Below are positions 1 through 8,137 of a stretch of 64,000 bases of DNA, in pieces. The stretch is from NCBI RefSeq assembly GCF_028649535.1, contig NZ_JAQSJE010000001.1, positions 352,736 to 416,735 on the forward strand, in the 5' to 3' direction. The notes beneath the pieces were generated by a model. It saw only the letters and a program-made list of their open reading frames with translations. It ran no database searches and was not told where the DNA came from. A program made the translations under genes and the position numbers. Positions within the stretch are counted from its first letter, which is position 1; each line of letters opens with the position of its first letter. This stretch comes from Mannheimia cairinae. Lineage in GTDB: Bacteria; Pseudomonadota; Gammaproteobacteria; Enterobacterales; Pasteurellaceae.

Positions 1-654
1 TTATGTTTTATTTTCCAATTATATATTTTTAAATAAAATTCATTTTTTGAACTTGTTTTTAATGTTTTAATAATTGTTTTTAATTCTCTACCAGCGTGAG
101 ATTGATGTTTCTTTCTTAACGCTCTCATTATGATTGCAACCAAATGAAATTGACACATTTGAGTCGGCGTATTTAATATATCTTTTAACAAGCCTCTCCG
201 TCCATCACAGGTAATTGATTGAATTATATAGCCTTTTTCTCGTAAACGATTTAAGGCTTTCTTGTGGTAAATATCTTTCTCTGTTTTAACTATTTGATGA
301 TAAACCACCTTTTTAGACAATGAATCTATGAATACCATTACACCAAAATCTCGATGAAAGAAGGTCGTATCAATAATTAAATTAAGATATTGATGAGAAG
401 GAGGATTTAATAACGATTTAGGGGATTTTTCTAAATATCGGCGAATTGTACGAGGAGAACAATGATATTTATTTGCTAATTGTTGTTGTGTCTGTTTTCC
501 AACAGAATAATCATACCAAATTAATTCAGCATTTAATTTTTGTTTAAATGTAAATGTTTTATTACAACTTAAACATTTATAACGTTGAGTATTATTTTGA
601 GTGCCATATTTCTGTATTAGGGAATATTGGCAAAAAGGACAGTTTTTTGTTCAT
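1..654 (-). pseudogene. IS256-variant (zinc-binding type) transposase, partial and frameshifted
   Basis: An open minus-strand frame of about 212 codons runs from about 650 to the left edge. Its N-terminus has two CxxC pairs (CPFC and CLSC), followed by a helix-turn-helix-like stretch (ANKYHCSPRTIRRYL), a first catalytic Asp in IIDTTF, a second Asp in TCDGRRG, and a CQFH motif typical of IS256-related enzymes. The third acidic residue would lie beyond the edge. The natural start appears to be the ATG at 654, but a run of six A (minus strand, 643-648) puts it one base out of frame with the rest, and an in-frame TGA lies directly upstream of the open frame. Either a one-base insertion has killed the gene, or slippage at the run restores it. 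Family assignment is by motif pattern only. Confidence 0.75.
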
Positions 655-659
655 TTTTC

Positions 660-707
660 AAAAAGGTGGCTTAAAGCCTTGTAATATAAGGTATTAAGCC
701 ACTTTTT
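660..707. terminator. Hairpin between ycbL and the transposase remnant
   Basis: The arms GTGGCTTAA (666-674) and TTAAGCCAC (694-702) are flanked by A5 and T5, so the stem is extended and followed by a T run on both strands. It sits just past the ycbL stop and could terminate it. It could equally be a terminal inverted repeat of the insertion sequence, since it ends five bases from the transposase ATG. Confidence 0.55.
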
Positions 708-722
708 ACCAACTATTTTGTC

Positions 723-1358
723 CTATATGCCTTTTAAGAATGGATTGCTTTGTTTTTCTCGCCCTATTGTTGTGTGCGGGCCGTGCCCTGGTATAACAAT
801 AAAATCATCATCTAAATCAAACATTTTTGTTCGGATTGTGCTGAGTAATTGCTCGTGATTACCAAGATAAAGATCCGTTCTACCAATACTATTTTGGAAT
901 AATACGTCGCCACTAAACGCTATTTTATTCTCAAAATCAAAAAAACCAATATGACCTGGAGCGTGCCCTGGAAGATGGCGAACTTTATATTTTAAATTTC
1001 CAACTTCTATCAGATCATTTTCTTCTAGCCAATGATCAGGCAAAAAAGCCTTAACTGGAGGAAACCCAAATTGTGCACACATTTCAGGCAAACGCTCAAA
1101 TAACGGTTTATCTGTAATATGTGAGCCAAATACTTCAACTTTAAAATGATCACGCACTTGCTCAACAGCCATAATATGATCTAAATGACCGTGTGTAAGT
1201 AGCAATTTTTGCACATTTAATTGTTGCGATTCCACAAATTGAATAATTCGATCTGCATCGTCACCAGCATCAATAATAGCGGCATTTTTATGCTCATCCC
1301 AAACAACAGTGCAATTTTGTTGAAAAGGACTAACTGGAATAATTTGTAAATTAAACAT
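723..1358 (-). CDS. ycbL: YcbL-type metallo-beta-lactamase-fold hydrolase (glyoxalase II-like)
   Basis: A 211-residue cytosolic protein of the metallo-beta-lactamase fold. The metal-binding motif THGHLDH gives H56, H58, D60 and H61; a later His lies in LPGHAPGH and the C-terminal metal His in IPGHGPHT. Family members hydrolyse thioesters such as S-lactoylglutathione; the physiological substrate here is not known. The longer reading from 1388 would overlap mepK, so I place the start at 1358 (MFNLQIIPVS), 14 bases after the mepK stop. In E. coli ycbB(ldtD)-ycbK(mepK)-ycbL are also consecutive, which supports the assignment, although this enzyme has no obvious cell-wall role. Confidence 0.85.
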   Translation of the reverse strand: MFNLQIIPVSPFQQNCTVVWDEHKNAAIIDAGDDADRIIQFVESQQLNVQKLLLTHGHLDHIMAVEQVRDHFKVEVFGSHITDKPLFERLPEMCAQFGFPPVKAFLPDHWLEENDLIEVGNLKYKVRHLPGHAPGHIGFFDFENKIAFSGDVLFQNSIGRTDLYLGNHEQLLSTIRTKMFDLDDDFIVIPGHGPHTTIGREKQSNPFLKGI

Positions 1359-1372
1359 AAAATACGACCGCT

Positions 1373-1930
1373 TTATGCACCTCGCCAAGTGCGTACCGGG
1401 CCGGTATCAACGTGAACAAAGTTACTACGAGGGTAATAACCTACACCACCATTATTTAGGCTTTCTGCCGCTTGCTTCACTTTCGCAAGCCCTACGCCTG
1501 ATACACGGAAATCGACCGCTTGTCCACGAATGTGATAGCTTTGGCTGGCAACACCACGGCTTCTTCTGCGTAGTCTTGCATTTGTTTGTGGTGAACGATA
1601 GCCACTTAACACTAGAATTTCAGCATTGCGGAAACCTAAACGACGTTGTAATTGATTCAGTTTCACAAATAATTTCGGATCAATGGCTTTAACTTGATTG
1701 ATATGACGATCTCGCATCAAATAATTTAAACGCCCCAGATCAGTTTTGTTTAATCCACCTACACCAAATTTTGCGGTATAAGTATCGCCTGTATTAATAT
1801 TACGAAAACGTAATGCAATAGGGGATGGTGTAGAAAGCGCTGCCATCACTTTACCCGGCAGAAGGCTAGCCCCTAAAACAAGTCCGCCAAGTGATAACCA
1901 CTTACGACGCTGAACATCAATTTGTTTCAT
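1373..1930 (-). CDS. mepK: MepK (YcbK) murein endopeptidase, Tat-exported
   Basis: A 185-residue periplasmic peptidase of the DUF882 / M15-like family. In E. coli MepK cleaves meso-DAP-meso-DAP (3-3) crosslinks of peptidoglycan. The N-terminus carries a twin-arginine signal (RRKWLSLGG, then a hydrophobic run ending at VMA). Zinc ligands are visible as H133 and D140 in YHIRGQAVDF and H173 in VHVDTG. It lies directly downstream of ldtD, whose product makes the 3-3 crosslinks, and directly upstream of ycbL. A terminator-like hairpin separates it from ldtD, so it may have its own promoter in 1931-2060. Confidence 0.88.
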   Translation of the reverse strand: MKQIDVQRRKWLSLGGLVLGASLLPGKVMAALSTPSPIALRFRNINTGDTYTAKFGVGGLNKTDLGRLNYLMRDRHINQVKAIDPKLFVKLNQLQRRLGFRNAEILVLSGYRSPQTNARLRRRSRGVASQSYHIRGQAVDFRVSGVGLAKVKQAAESLNNGGVGYYPRSNFVHVDTGPVRTWRGA

Positions 1931-1959
1931 TTTTACCTCATAGGTTAGCTACTGATTCA

Positions 1960-1991
1960 TAGAAAATAGCTCAATTTCTAGCTATTTTCTA
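1960..1991 (-). other. Stem-loop in the mepK leader
   Basis: A 12-base inverted repeat (TAGAAAATAGCT at 1960-1971 and AGCTATTTTCTA at 1980-1991, 8-base loop) lies 30 bases upstream of the mepK start. No T run follows on the minus strand, so it does not look like a terminator. A role in mRNA stability or translation is possible but unproven. Confidence 0.4.
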
Positions 1992-2062
1992 TAAACCGAT
2001 AGAATAATAAAAAAGACTTTAAATTCAAGCATAAATATAAAGTCAATTAAAGACGAAAAAAG

Positions 2063-2091
2063 TTCCAAGAAGATTATCAATCTTCTTGGAA
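2063..2091 (-). terminator. Rho-independent terminator after ldtD
   Basis: A perfect 13-bp stem (TTCCAAGAAGATT with AATCTTCTTGGAA) and 3-base loop is followed on the minus strand by CTTTTTTC. It lies 9 bases past the ldtD stop. Confidence 0.85.
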
Positions 2092-2099
2092 TCTTTAAA

Positions 2100-3638
2100 T
2101 TAAATTATGCTTTTTAATTTTGCCCAATTAATTGAGTATTGCGGAATTTTCGCATCAAAATTATAAATATCTGGTAAGGTTTGTATTTTTCCGCCTTCAA
2201 CCCAAGATGTTACATAATATAAATAAACTGGGTTATCAGAACGAATTTGTGCCGAAGTTGTTTTTTTACTGCTTAGCACTTTATTCTTTCTATCTTGGCT
2301 CCAACCAGCTTCTTTTAAAAGAATGGTTGCTAACTCATCTGATTTTTCTACACGAACACAACCAGAGCTTAATGCTCTTCCTGTTCTCCCAAATAAGCCT
2401 CTATTTGGTGTATCGTGTAAATAAATAGCATCTGAGCTTGGCATATTAAATTTATAACGGCCTAAAGCACTATCATCACCTGCTTTTTGGCGAATGCGAT
2501 ATGGTGTACTCTTTGCATTCACATATTGTGACCAGTTGATACTACGTGGATTTACCTTATTTCCGCTACCGTCTAAAATTTCTAAACTCGCACGCTCAGC
2601 ATAGCCAGGATCTCTTGCTAATTTAGGCACAATGTCTTTTGTCATAATGCTTGTTGGAACGTGCCAAGGTGGGTTTACAACCACATTACTTAACTTGCTA
2701 TACATTACTGGTGTGCGGCGATCATTACGTCCTACAATCACTTTCGATTTTAATGCTAAAGCACCATCACGGAAATAATATAGCTGATAACTAGGAATAT
2801 TTACAAAAATTCCATTATTAAAACTTGGAATAATACGTAAACGTTGTGCATTCAGTGCTAATTTATAAAAAGACCCATTTGCTCCAGTTCCAGTGTTTCC
2901 TTGCTTACTTGCACCCGCCATAGCAAGCACTCTCTCTGCAGTATCTTGGTATAAATGGTTTCTTGGCACTAAATTAACCACAAATTTCCCTGAATTTCCA
3001 TCATTTACGGCATTAACCCATTTTCCAACAAGATCTGCTGACGGAGTTTTCGTTCTATAACTACCTAAGTTATATAACCAAGTATTCGCATTTTTAGAGA
3101 CATTTTTATTGTAATATAGATAGTCTAAAAAACTATCCGTTAATAAAATATCTCGCCCTAAACCTTCTGGTTGGTTTAGTATTTGTTGCAATGCTTTTGC
3201 TGATTTAGATGAAACACCACTTGCTGAAAATAACGCATATTCTTTTAAAAACGCTTGTTCTGCAGACTTATCACTCCACATTGCTGTAAACTGATTATCT
3301 AAATAGATTTTGGTAGTAGTTTGGCTAAGCAATAAGGTATTACTACCAATTTCTTGCTGAACTCTTGTTTCAGCTTCTGCAAATTTTCTAGCCTGCTCTT
3401 GTCTAATTTGCTCTTGTTGTAACGCATAATCAGCTTGCTTCATCAATTCAGCAGCTCGAGCCTGCTGAGCAGCAAAACTTAATTGCGGTAAAATAGTATC
3501 TTGAACAACAGGTGTAACCTCTGCTTGAGCTGCACTTGTTGAACTCGGTAAGCTTGCTGTTTGAGCAATCACACTTCCTGAAAAGGCAGCGATAATAGGT
3601 AATAATTTAAAGGTTTTCACCTTATTCATTGCATTCAT
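2100..3638 (-). CDS. ldtD: LdtD (YcbB) L,D-transpeptidase
   Basis: A 512-residue exported murein L,D-transpeptidase that forms 3-3 crosslinks between meso-DAP residues. An N-terminal signal peptide (to about residue 26, ending VIAQTA) is followed by a Gln/Ala-rich region, a scaffold region and the C-terminal YkuD catalytic domain. The active-site motif is SSGCVRV with the nucleophile at C427, preceded by the conserved His in IYLHDTPN. It is about 100 residues shorter than E. coli YcbB (615). Next downstream is mepK, which cuts the same bond type. M4 is an alternative start. Confidence 0.9.
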   Translation of the reverse strand: MNAMNKVKTFKLLPIIAAFSGSVIAQTASLPSSTSAAQAEVTPVVQDTILPQLSFAAQQARAAELMKQADYALQQEQIRQEQARKFAEAETRVQQEIGSNTLLLSQTTTKIYLDNQFTAMWSDKSAEQAFLKEYALFSASGVSSKSAKALQQILNQPEGLGRDILLTDSFLDYLYYNKNVSKNANTWLYNLGSYRTKTPSADLVGKWVNAVNDGNSGKFVVNLVPRNHLYQDTAERVLAMAGASKQGNTGTGANGSFYKLALNAQRLRIIPSFNNGIFVNIPSYQLYYFRDGALALKSKVIVGRNDRRTPVMYSKLSNVVVNPPWHVPTSIMTKDIVPKLARDPGYAERASLEILDGSGNKVNPRSINWSQYVNAKSTPYRIRQKAGDDSALGRYKFNMPSSDAIYLHDTPNRGLFGRTGRALSSGCVRVEKSDELATILLKEAGWSQDRKNKVLSSKKTTSAQIRSDNPVYLYYVTSWVEGGKIQTLPDIYNFDAKIPQYSINWAKLKSII

Positions 3639-3667
3639 CCTTCATTGTAAATTGATTTAAATAATAG

Positions 3668-3689
3668 ACCGCTTAGCTCCCTAAGCGGT
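3668..3689 (-). terminator. Uptake-signal-like hairpin after prc
   Basis: ACCGCTTAG (3668-3676) pairs with CTAAGCGGT (3681-3689) across a 4-base loop. On the minus strand the stem is followed by a moderately T-rich stretch (CTATTATTT). It lies 27 bases past the prc stop and upstream of ldtD. Confidence 0.6.
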
Positions 3690-3715
3690 TTCTAATAGAT
3701 ATATTATAACCATAT

Positions 3716-5728
3716 TTATGGTTTTTTATCAATTTCTGACCAATCTATCACCATTTGTACAGCTTCTTTCAAGAAGAAATCCGGTGCTTCATAATCTTTT
3801 GGTAAGTCATCAATATTTTTTAGTGTTTTCTTACCTTCACGAGTAAAACGAGCATTTAAATCTTTTAAACGCTTAGCGTCATCTGCTTTATTCTCTTTTA
3901 AACGTTCTTGTAAGTTTAGTGATAAAAACTTACGCTCATCACGCTCTTTACGAATCGCAATATCTTCATTTAATACAATAAATTCTGGATGTTTTGCAAT
4001 ACGCTCATTATGTTTAGCTGTTAATGTAGAAACAGCATCTCTTGCATTTCCTACTTCAGCATAATTTGCTGCAGGCACTTTATCCCACGGTAATGCATTA
4101 TCTTCAAAGCTTTCGCCCGTTTTCGCCGCATTAATAATTTCTGGGAATTTAATATCTGCATCTACCCCTTTTAATTGGGTACTTCCACCATTAATGCGAT
4201 AGAATTTTTGAATCGTATATTGAATAAAACCTAAAGGCTCTTGATCCAAATCATAAATAAAGTTTAATGAACGACTTTGTTGTACCGTTCCCTTACCAAA
4301 GCTTTGCTGCCCAACAATAATTGCTCGATTATAATCTTGCATTGCTGCTGCAAAAATTTCTGATGCCGAGGCACTATGGCGGTTAATCATCACCATAATA
4401 TTACCATTATAGGCAATCTTAGATTCTGGATCTTCGTGTACTCGAATACGATTAAACGCATCTTGAACCTGAACTACAGGCCCTTCTTTAATAAATAGCC
4501 CTGTTAATTCAATAACTTCTGTTAATGAGCCACCACCGTTGCCACGCAAATCAATAATAAGCCCTTCTACATTTTGCTTATTCATTTTGGCTAACAGTTT
4601 TCGAACATCATTTGTCAGGCCAATGTAAAACGTTGGTATTTTGATTACCGCTACATTTTTTCTATTCGTTTTTTCAACCGTTAATTTTGCGGCACTGTCT
4701 TCAATTCGCACTTTATCACGCACAAGTGTGATAATCTTCGTTTTACCACCTTTTGCTGGCTCAATTTCTAAGCGAACTTTAGTCCCTTTTTTACCTTTGA
4801 TTTTATCGACTACATCATCTAAACGCCAACCGATAACATCTTCAATTTCGCCTTTTTCACCTTGTCCTACACCAACAATTTTATCATCTACTGCAATTTT
4901 CTTACTGCGAGCAGCAGGACTTCCCGGCACTAAAGACTTAATACTCGTTACATCATCTTCCATAGAAAGTGTTGCACCAATTCCCTCTAAAGAAAGATTC
5001 ATACTTTCTTGGAATGATTTTGCCGCACGAGGAGATAAATAGCTCGTATGTGGATCAATTTCACGGGAGAACGAGTTTAGATAAGTCTGTAAAATATCAT
5101 CAGCTTTTACTTGTGTTAGACGTTTAATTGCAAAGTTATAACGCTTCACTAATGTCTTTTTAATTTCAGGCCATTTTTTATCTTTTAGGTATAAATTGAT
5201 AATATCGTTTTTAACACGCTGTTCCCATAAACTATTTGCTTCTTGCTCTGTTGTTGGGAAAGGTGCTTTATCTCGTTCAATTTCTATTTGATCATTGCCT
5301 TTTAAATTGGGTTCTTTATCTAATAAAGATAAGGCATAACGATAACGCTCATAGCGACGCTTAGACATTAGTTCATACATTGCAAATGCAGCGTCAAGCT
5401 TACCAGCATAGAGATCATCATCTAGCGACAGAGCATATTTTGCACGCATTTCATCAATATCTGATTGCAGAAAAGTATTATGAGCTGGATCAAGCCAATC
5501 GATATAACGATTAAAAATTTTAACCGCAAATTCATCATTTAATTCAAATTTATGATAATGAGATTGCGTTAAACGAGCAGTAACTCGCTTTGTAGATAAA
5601 CTGTGTTGCTCATTCGGTTTTGGAATAACTATTGCACTCTCTTTAATATTAGGCTGTACGGCAAAAGCACTCCCAATAAATAAACCTAAACTAACCGTAA
5701 TAATTTTATTTAATTTTGTTAATTTCAT
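3716..5728 (-). CDS. prc: Tail-specific protease Prc (Tsp), S41 family
   Basis: A 670-residue periplasmic carboxy-terminal processing protease. It has a signal peptide (MKLTKLNKIITVSLGLFIG, cleavage after AFA), an N-terminal helical domain, a PDZ domain (GIGATLSMED to VRLEIEP), the S41 catalytic core and a C-terminal DUF3340-like region. The catalytic Ser lies in RHSASASEIF and the Lys of the Ser-Lys dyad in SFGKGTVQQS. Length is close to E. coli Prc (682). Starting at 5728 gives a clean signal peptide; the frame extends to 5767 but the extra residues are not signal-like. proQ is directly upstream, as in E. coli, with an uptake-signal hairpin between them. Confidence 0.93.
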   Translation of the reverse strand: MKLTKLNKIITVSLGLFIGSAFAVQPNIKESAIVIPKPNEQHSLSTKRVTARLTQSHYHKFELNDEFAVKIFNRYIDWLDPAHNTFLQSDIDEMRAKYALSLDDDLYAGKLDAAFAMYELMSKRRYERYRYALSLLDKEPNLKGNDQIEIERDKAPFPTTEQEANSLWEQRVKNDIINLYLKDKKWPEIKKTLVKRYNFAIKRLTQVKADDILQTYLNSFSREIDPHTSYLSPRAAKSFQESMNLSLEGIGATLSMEDDVTSIKSLVPGSPAARSKKIAVDDKIVGVGQGEKGEIEDVIGWRLDDVVDKIKGKKGTKVRLEIEPAKGGKTKIITLVRDKVRIEDSAAKLTVEKTNRKNVAVIKIPTFYIGLTNDVRKLLAKMNKQNVEGLIIDLRGNGGGSLTEVIELTGLFIKEGPVVQVQDAFNRIRVHEDPESKIAYNGNIMVMINRHSASASEIFAAAMQDYNRAIIVGQQSFGKGTVQQSRSLNFIYDLDQEPLGFIQYTIQKFYRINGGSTQLKGVDADIKFPEIINAAKTGESFEDNALPWDKVPAANYAEVGNARDAVSTLTAKHNERIAKHPEFIVLNEDIAIRKERDERKFLSLNLQERLKENKADDAKRLKDLNARFTREGKKTLKNIDDLPKDYEAPDFFLKEAVQMVIDWSEIDKKP

Positions 5729-5746
5729 ACTCTTTTCCAAAATTAT

Positions 5747-5792
5747 CAAGCGGTCATTAATTTGCAAAATTTTGCAAAAAATTAACCGCTTG
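5747..5792. repeat. Inverted pair of uptake signal sequences between proQ and prc
   Basis: CAAGCGGT (5747-5754) and ACCGCTTG (5785-5792) face each other with an A/T-rich spacer that adds pairing (TTAAT/ATTAA). It lies between the proQ stop and the prc start, so it may attenuate proQ-prc readthrough as well as serve DNA uptake. Confidence 0.7.
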
Positions 5793-5818
5793 TTGAGTCG
5801 TAAAATAGGTCGGAAAAC

Positions 5819-6361
5819 TTATTTACGACCAAATTTACTTGCTAAAGCAGCTAAACTTTCATCTGATGCTTTAGGTAAATTATCAGATGCTGCTTTCTTA
5901 GCTTTATATGCTGCACGTTTTTTAGCATTTTCTTCACGTGCTTTTTGTTTAAAAAATGCTTTACGTTGTTCTTTACGCTCTTGTGCTTTACGTTCTGCGA
6001 CCACGGCTTTAGCTGCGGCTAATGTTTCTGCTGCGTGAGCTGCTTCTTCTTCGCTTACCACACCAACCTCTTCGCCTTGTAACCCAACACGAGCGACATT
6101 TGCTTGGCTAGCAGCTAAATAACGCCAAGAATTTGTATAATTACGTAACACCTGACGTAACAAAGTTTTACTCACTTTCTCATCATCACTCAATGCTTCG
6201 GCTAAATCTTGGAAAAGCCCAACTTTTAGCGGTTTTACCTCACCTTCTAGGCTAAAACAAAGCGGGAATTTTTCTGCTAAATAAGCAACAACTTCCTTTG
6301 TACTTGGGTTTGTTTTATTGTTAGTTTGTTCTGTTTTTTGTTCTACTTGTTGTTCCGACAT
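5819..6361 (-). CDS. proQ: RNA chaperone ProQ, short form
   Basis: A 180-residue RNA-binding protein. The FinO/ProQ domain occupies roughly residues 18-120 ([18 protein letters not shown] ... [16 protein letters not shown]), followed by a Lys/Arg/Ala-rich linker ([20 protein letters not shown]). E. coli ProQ (232 residues) ends with a Tudor-like domain; here the protein stops after ALASKFGRK, so that domain is missing. ProQ binds structured sRNAs and mRNA 3' ends. The start at 6361 (MSEQQ) is chosen over the frame start at 6391. prc follows downstream. Confidence 0.9.
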   Translation of the reverse strand: MSEQQVEQKTEQTNNKTNPSTKEVVAYLAEKFPLCFSLEGEVKPLKVGLFQDLAEALSDDEKVSKTLLRQVLRNYTNSWRYLAASQANVARVGLQGEEVGVVSEEEAAHAAETLAAAKAVVAERKAQERKEQRKAFFKQKAREENAKKRAAYKAKKAASDNLPKASDESLAALASKFGRK

Positions 6362-6392
6362 AAATAAGTCCCGTTTAATAAAAGAATTCAAT

Positions 6393-6432
6393 AATTGAAT
6401 AAGATAAAATCTAATTGAATAAGATAAAATCT
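6393..6432. repeat. Perfect 20-bp tandem duplication upstream of proQ
   Basis: The unit AATTGAATAAGATAAAATCT occurs twice head to tail (6393-6412 and 6413-6432), 31 bases upstream of the proQ start, where promoter or leader sequence is expected. The rest of 6433-6530 shows no gene. Confidence 0.9.
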
Positions 6433-6546
6433 AACTGGATACTATATTTGATTTATAAGGCTTCGTCCATATAATTTACACCAACAGAGTACAAATACCA
6501 TAGACTCTTTTTTTATGAGATTGTTCAGAAAAGTATAAAAAATCGT

Positions 6547-6575
6547 TTGCGTAAAAAATGAATAAGTGGTGTAAT
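6547..6575 (+). promoter_or_regulatory. Candidate promoter and long leader of the cold-shock gene
   Basis: TTGCGT (6547-6552), a 17-base spacer and TGTAAT (6570-6575) make a plausible sigma-70 promoter. Transcription from about 6582 would give a leader of about 130 bases before the ATG at 6711, in line with the long thermosensing leaders of cspA-family mRNAs. The leader itself carries no ORF. Confidence 0.4.
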
Positions 6576-6710
6576 GGCGAAAGCTGTTCGTGCGTTAATT
6601 AAAGTTGAATCTTTTTAGTTATTTTCCTAAAGGTAAGTGATTGATAGATACGTCTGTAATATCCCGTTTAGCTGTTTTTATCACTTTTTATATTTTATAA
6701 GGAAAATCCT

Positions 6711-6923
6711 ATGTCAGCAGTTACTGGTACAGTAAAATGGTTTAATTCAACTAAAGGTTTCGGTTTCATCACACCAGATCAAAGTGGAAAAGATGTATTC
6801 GTTCACTTCTCTGCTATTGAATCAAACGGCGGCTACCGCACATTAGAAGATGGTGCAAAAGTTCAATTTGAAATCCAAGATTCAGAACGTGGTGCATCAG
6901 CAGTAAACGTAAAAAACATCTAA
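6711..6923 (+). CDS. CspA-family cold-shock protein
   Basis: A 70-residue single cold-shock domain that binds single-stranded RNA and DNA. RNP1 (KGFGFI) and RNP2 (VFVHFSAI) are intact, preceded by [11 protein letters not shown]. Size and motifs fit CspA/CspC/CspE-type proteins; which paralogue cannot be told from sequence alone. A good ribosome site (AAGGAAAA) lies just upstream. The gene is monocistronic, with a strong terminator downstream and a long leader upstream. Confidence 0.93.
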   Translation: MSAVTGTVKWFNSTKGFGFITPDQSGKDVFVHFSAIESNGGYRTLEDGAKVQFEIQDSERGASAVNVKNI

Positions 6924-6944
6924 TTCTTAATTGATCTGATTGTA

Positions 6945-6967
6945 AATGCCGGCATATTGCCGGCATT
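6945..6967. terminator. Bidirectional terminator between the cold-shock gene and the MFS gene
   Basis: A 9-bp GC-rich stem (AATGCCGGC with GCCGGCATT, loop ATATT) is followed by ATTATTT on the plus strand. It separates two convergent genes. Confidence 0.8.
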
Positions 6968-6979
6968 ATTATTTCTAGC

Positions 6980-8137
6980 TTATTTTGAAATTTGCACTTC
7001 AAGATTCTTCGGTACAATAATAAGAGCAGGAACAACAAAGGCTGCCATTAAGCCAAATGTTAAACTTGGGGAATATTGATAAAGCATACCGGCAATAAAG
7101 GTAAAAAGAGCCATCATTGCACAACTTGCTAAACCAAAATATAAGCCTTGTAGTTTAGTTACTCGCTCAGGTAGCTGGGCTGAAATATACCGAATCATCG
7201 CAAAATGCGTTACCCCAAAACTAACTGCGTGTAAGGTTTGCACAAAAATCATCGGTATAATTGCCGTTGTACTTGCCATAATCGCCCAGCGAATAAATGA
7301 AAAAATTGCCGCAAGCACCATTAAACGAGCAGTACTCCAAGATTTAAACAATCGTTTAGAGACTAAGAAGAATAAAATCTCGGCAACCACTGCCAATCCC
7401 CAAAACAAACTGGTAATTTCTGTGGCAATACCAGCATTCGTCCAGTGAATGGTACTATAAGTGTAATAAGCTGCGTGAGAAGATAAAATCAGCGAGGCGG
7501 CAATTAACATTCTCAACGTTTCCGGCTCTTTCAGTAATTGCAAATAAGTAATTGATGAGTGATTACTTACTGCCTCTTTTTCTTCAAAGCCAGCTTGTGG
7601 CGTAGCAAGTTGCCCTAAGCCTAATAAAACCAGAAAGCCTACCATTATCCAAACAACGATAGTTTCCCCGAATAATCCGATTAAATAGCCTGCTGAAAGC
7701 GAACCGACCACAAACGCAATAGATCCAAACAAGCGAGCTCGCCCATAATCAAGCCCAATTTGACGTTGCCAAATAGAGGCAATGCTATCAGCAATCGGCA
7801 TTGAGCCAGAATTAAATAATTGAAATAACATTAAAGCAGGAAATACTAACCAAATAGACTCACCTGAAAAGGCTAAAATCACTGCAGCGGCTACATTCAG
7901 CCAAGTTAAACTGCGGGCAGTTGGAATAAGCTGATTCACTTGTTTCACTCGTTGTGAAGAAAGCATACTGCCGATAAAGCGAAATACGTAACCAATCGCT
8001 GCTAGTAAGCCGATAACCTCCGTTGAATAGCCATGATGTTTAAGCCAAACGGGTAAGAAAGGTAATAAGACCCCATACGCACAAAAATAACCAAAATAAT
8101 TAAAGGCTGCCCATTTAAAAGGGGAAACTGCGATCAT
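6980..8137 (-). CDS. MFS transporter, HcaT-like (3-phenylpropionate permease family)
   Basis: About 385 residues with roughly 12 hydrophobic segments, starting MIAVSPFKWAAFNYFGYF. The N-terminal pattern (GYFCAYGVLLPFLPVWL) resembles E. coli HcaT and its LacY/NucG-like relatives. The substrate cannot be inferred. The start at 8137 makes an ATGA overlap with the proC stop (8134), indicating translational coupling to proC; the upstream frame start at 8179 lies within proC and is not needed. Confidence 0.72.
   Translation of the reverse strand: MIAVSPFKWAAFNYFGYFCAYGVLLPFLPVWLKHHGYSTEVIGLLAAIGYVFRFIGSMLSSQRVKQVNQLIPTARSLTWLNVAAAVILAFSGESIWLVFPALMLFQLFNSGSMPIADSIASIWQRQIGLDYGRARLFGSIAFVVGSLSAGYLIGLFGETIVVWIMVGFLVLLGLGQLATPQAGFEEKEAVSNHSSITYLQLLKEPETLRMLIAASLILSSHAAYYTYSTIHWTNAGIATEITSLFWGLAVVAEILFFLVSKRLFKSWSTARLMVLAAIFSFIRWAIMASTTAIIPMIFVQTLHAVSFGVTHFAMIRYISAQLPERVTKLQGLYFGLASCAMMALFTFIAGMLYQYSPSLTFGLMAAFVVPALIIVPKNLEVQISK

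Noticed and set aside
4641-5042. Plus-strand ORF of 133 codons inside prc
   Set aside because: Shadow of the real protease gene; low-complexity Ser/Thr/Pro composition and no ribosome site.
6537-6552. PurR-like site AAAAAATCGTTTGCGT upstream of the cold-shock gene
   Set aside because: Two constrained positions mismatch, it overlaps the candidate -35 element, and there is no reason to expect purine control of this gene.
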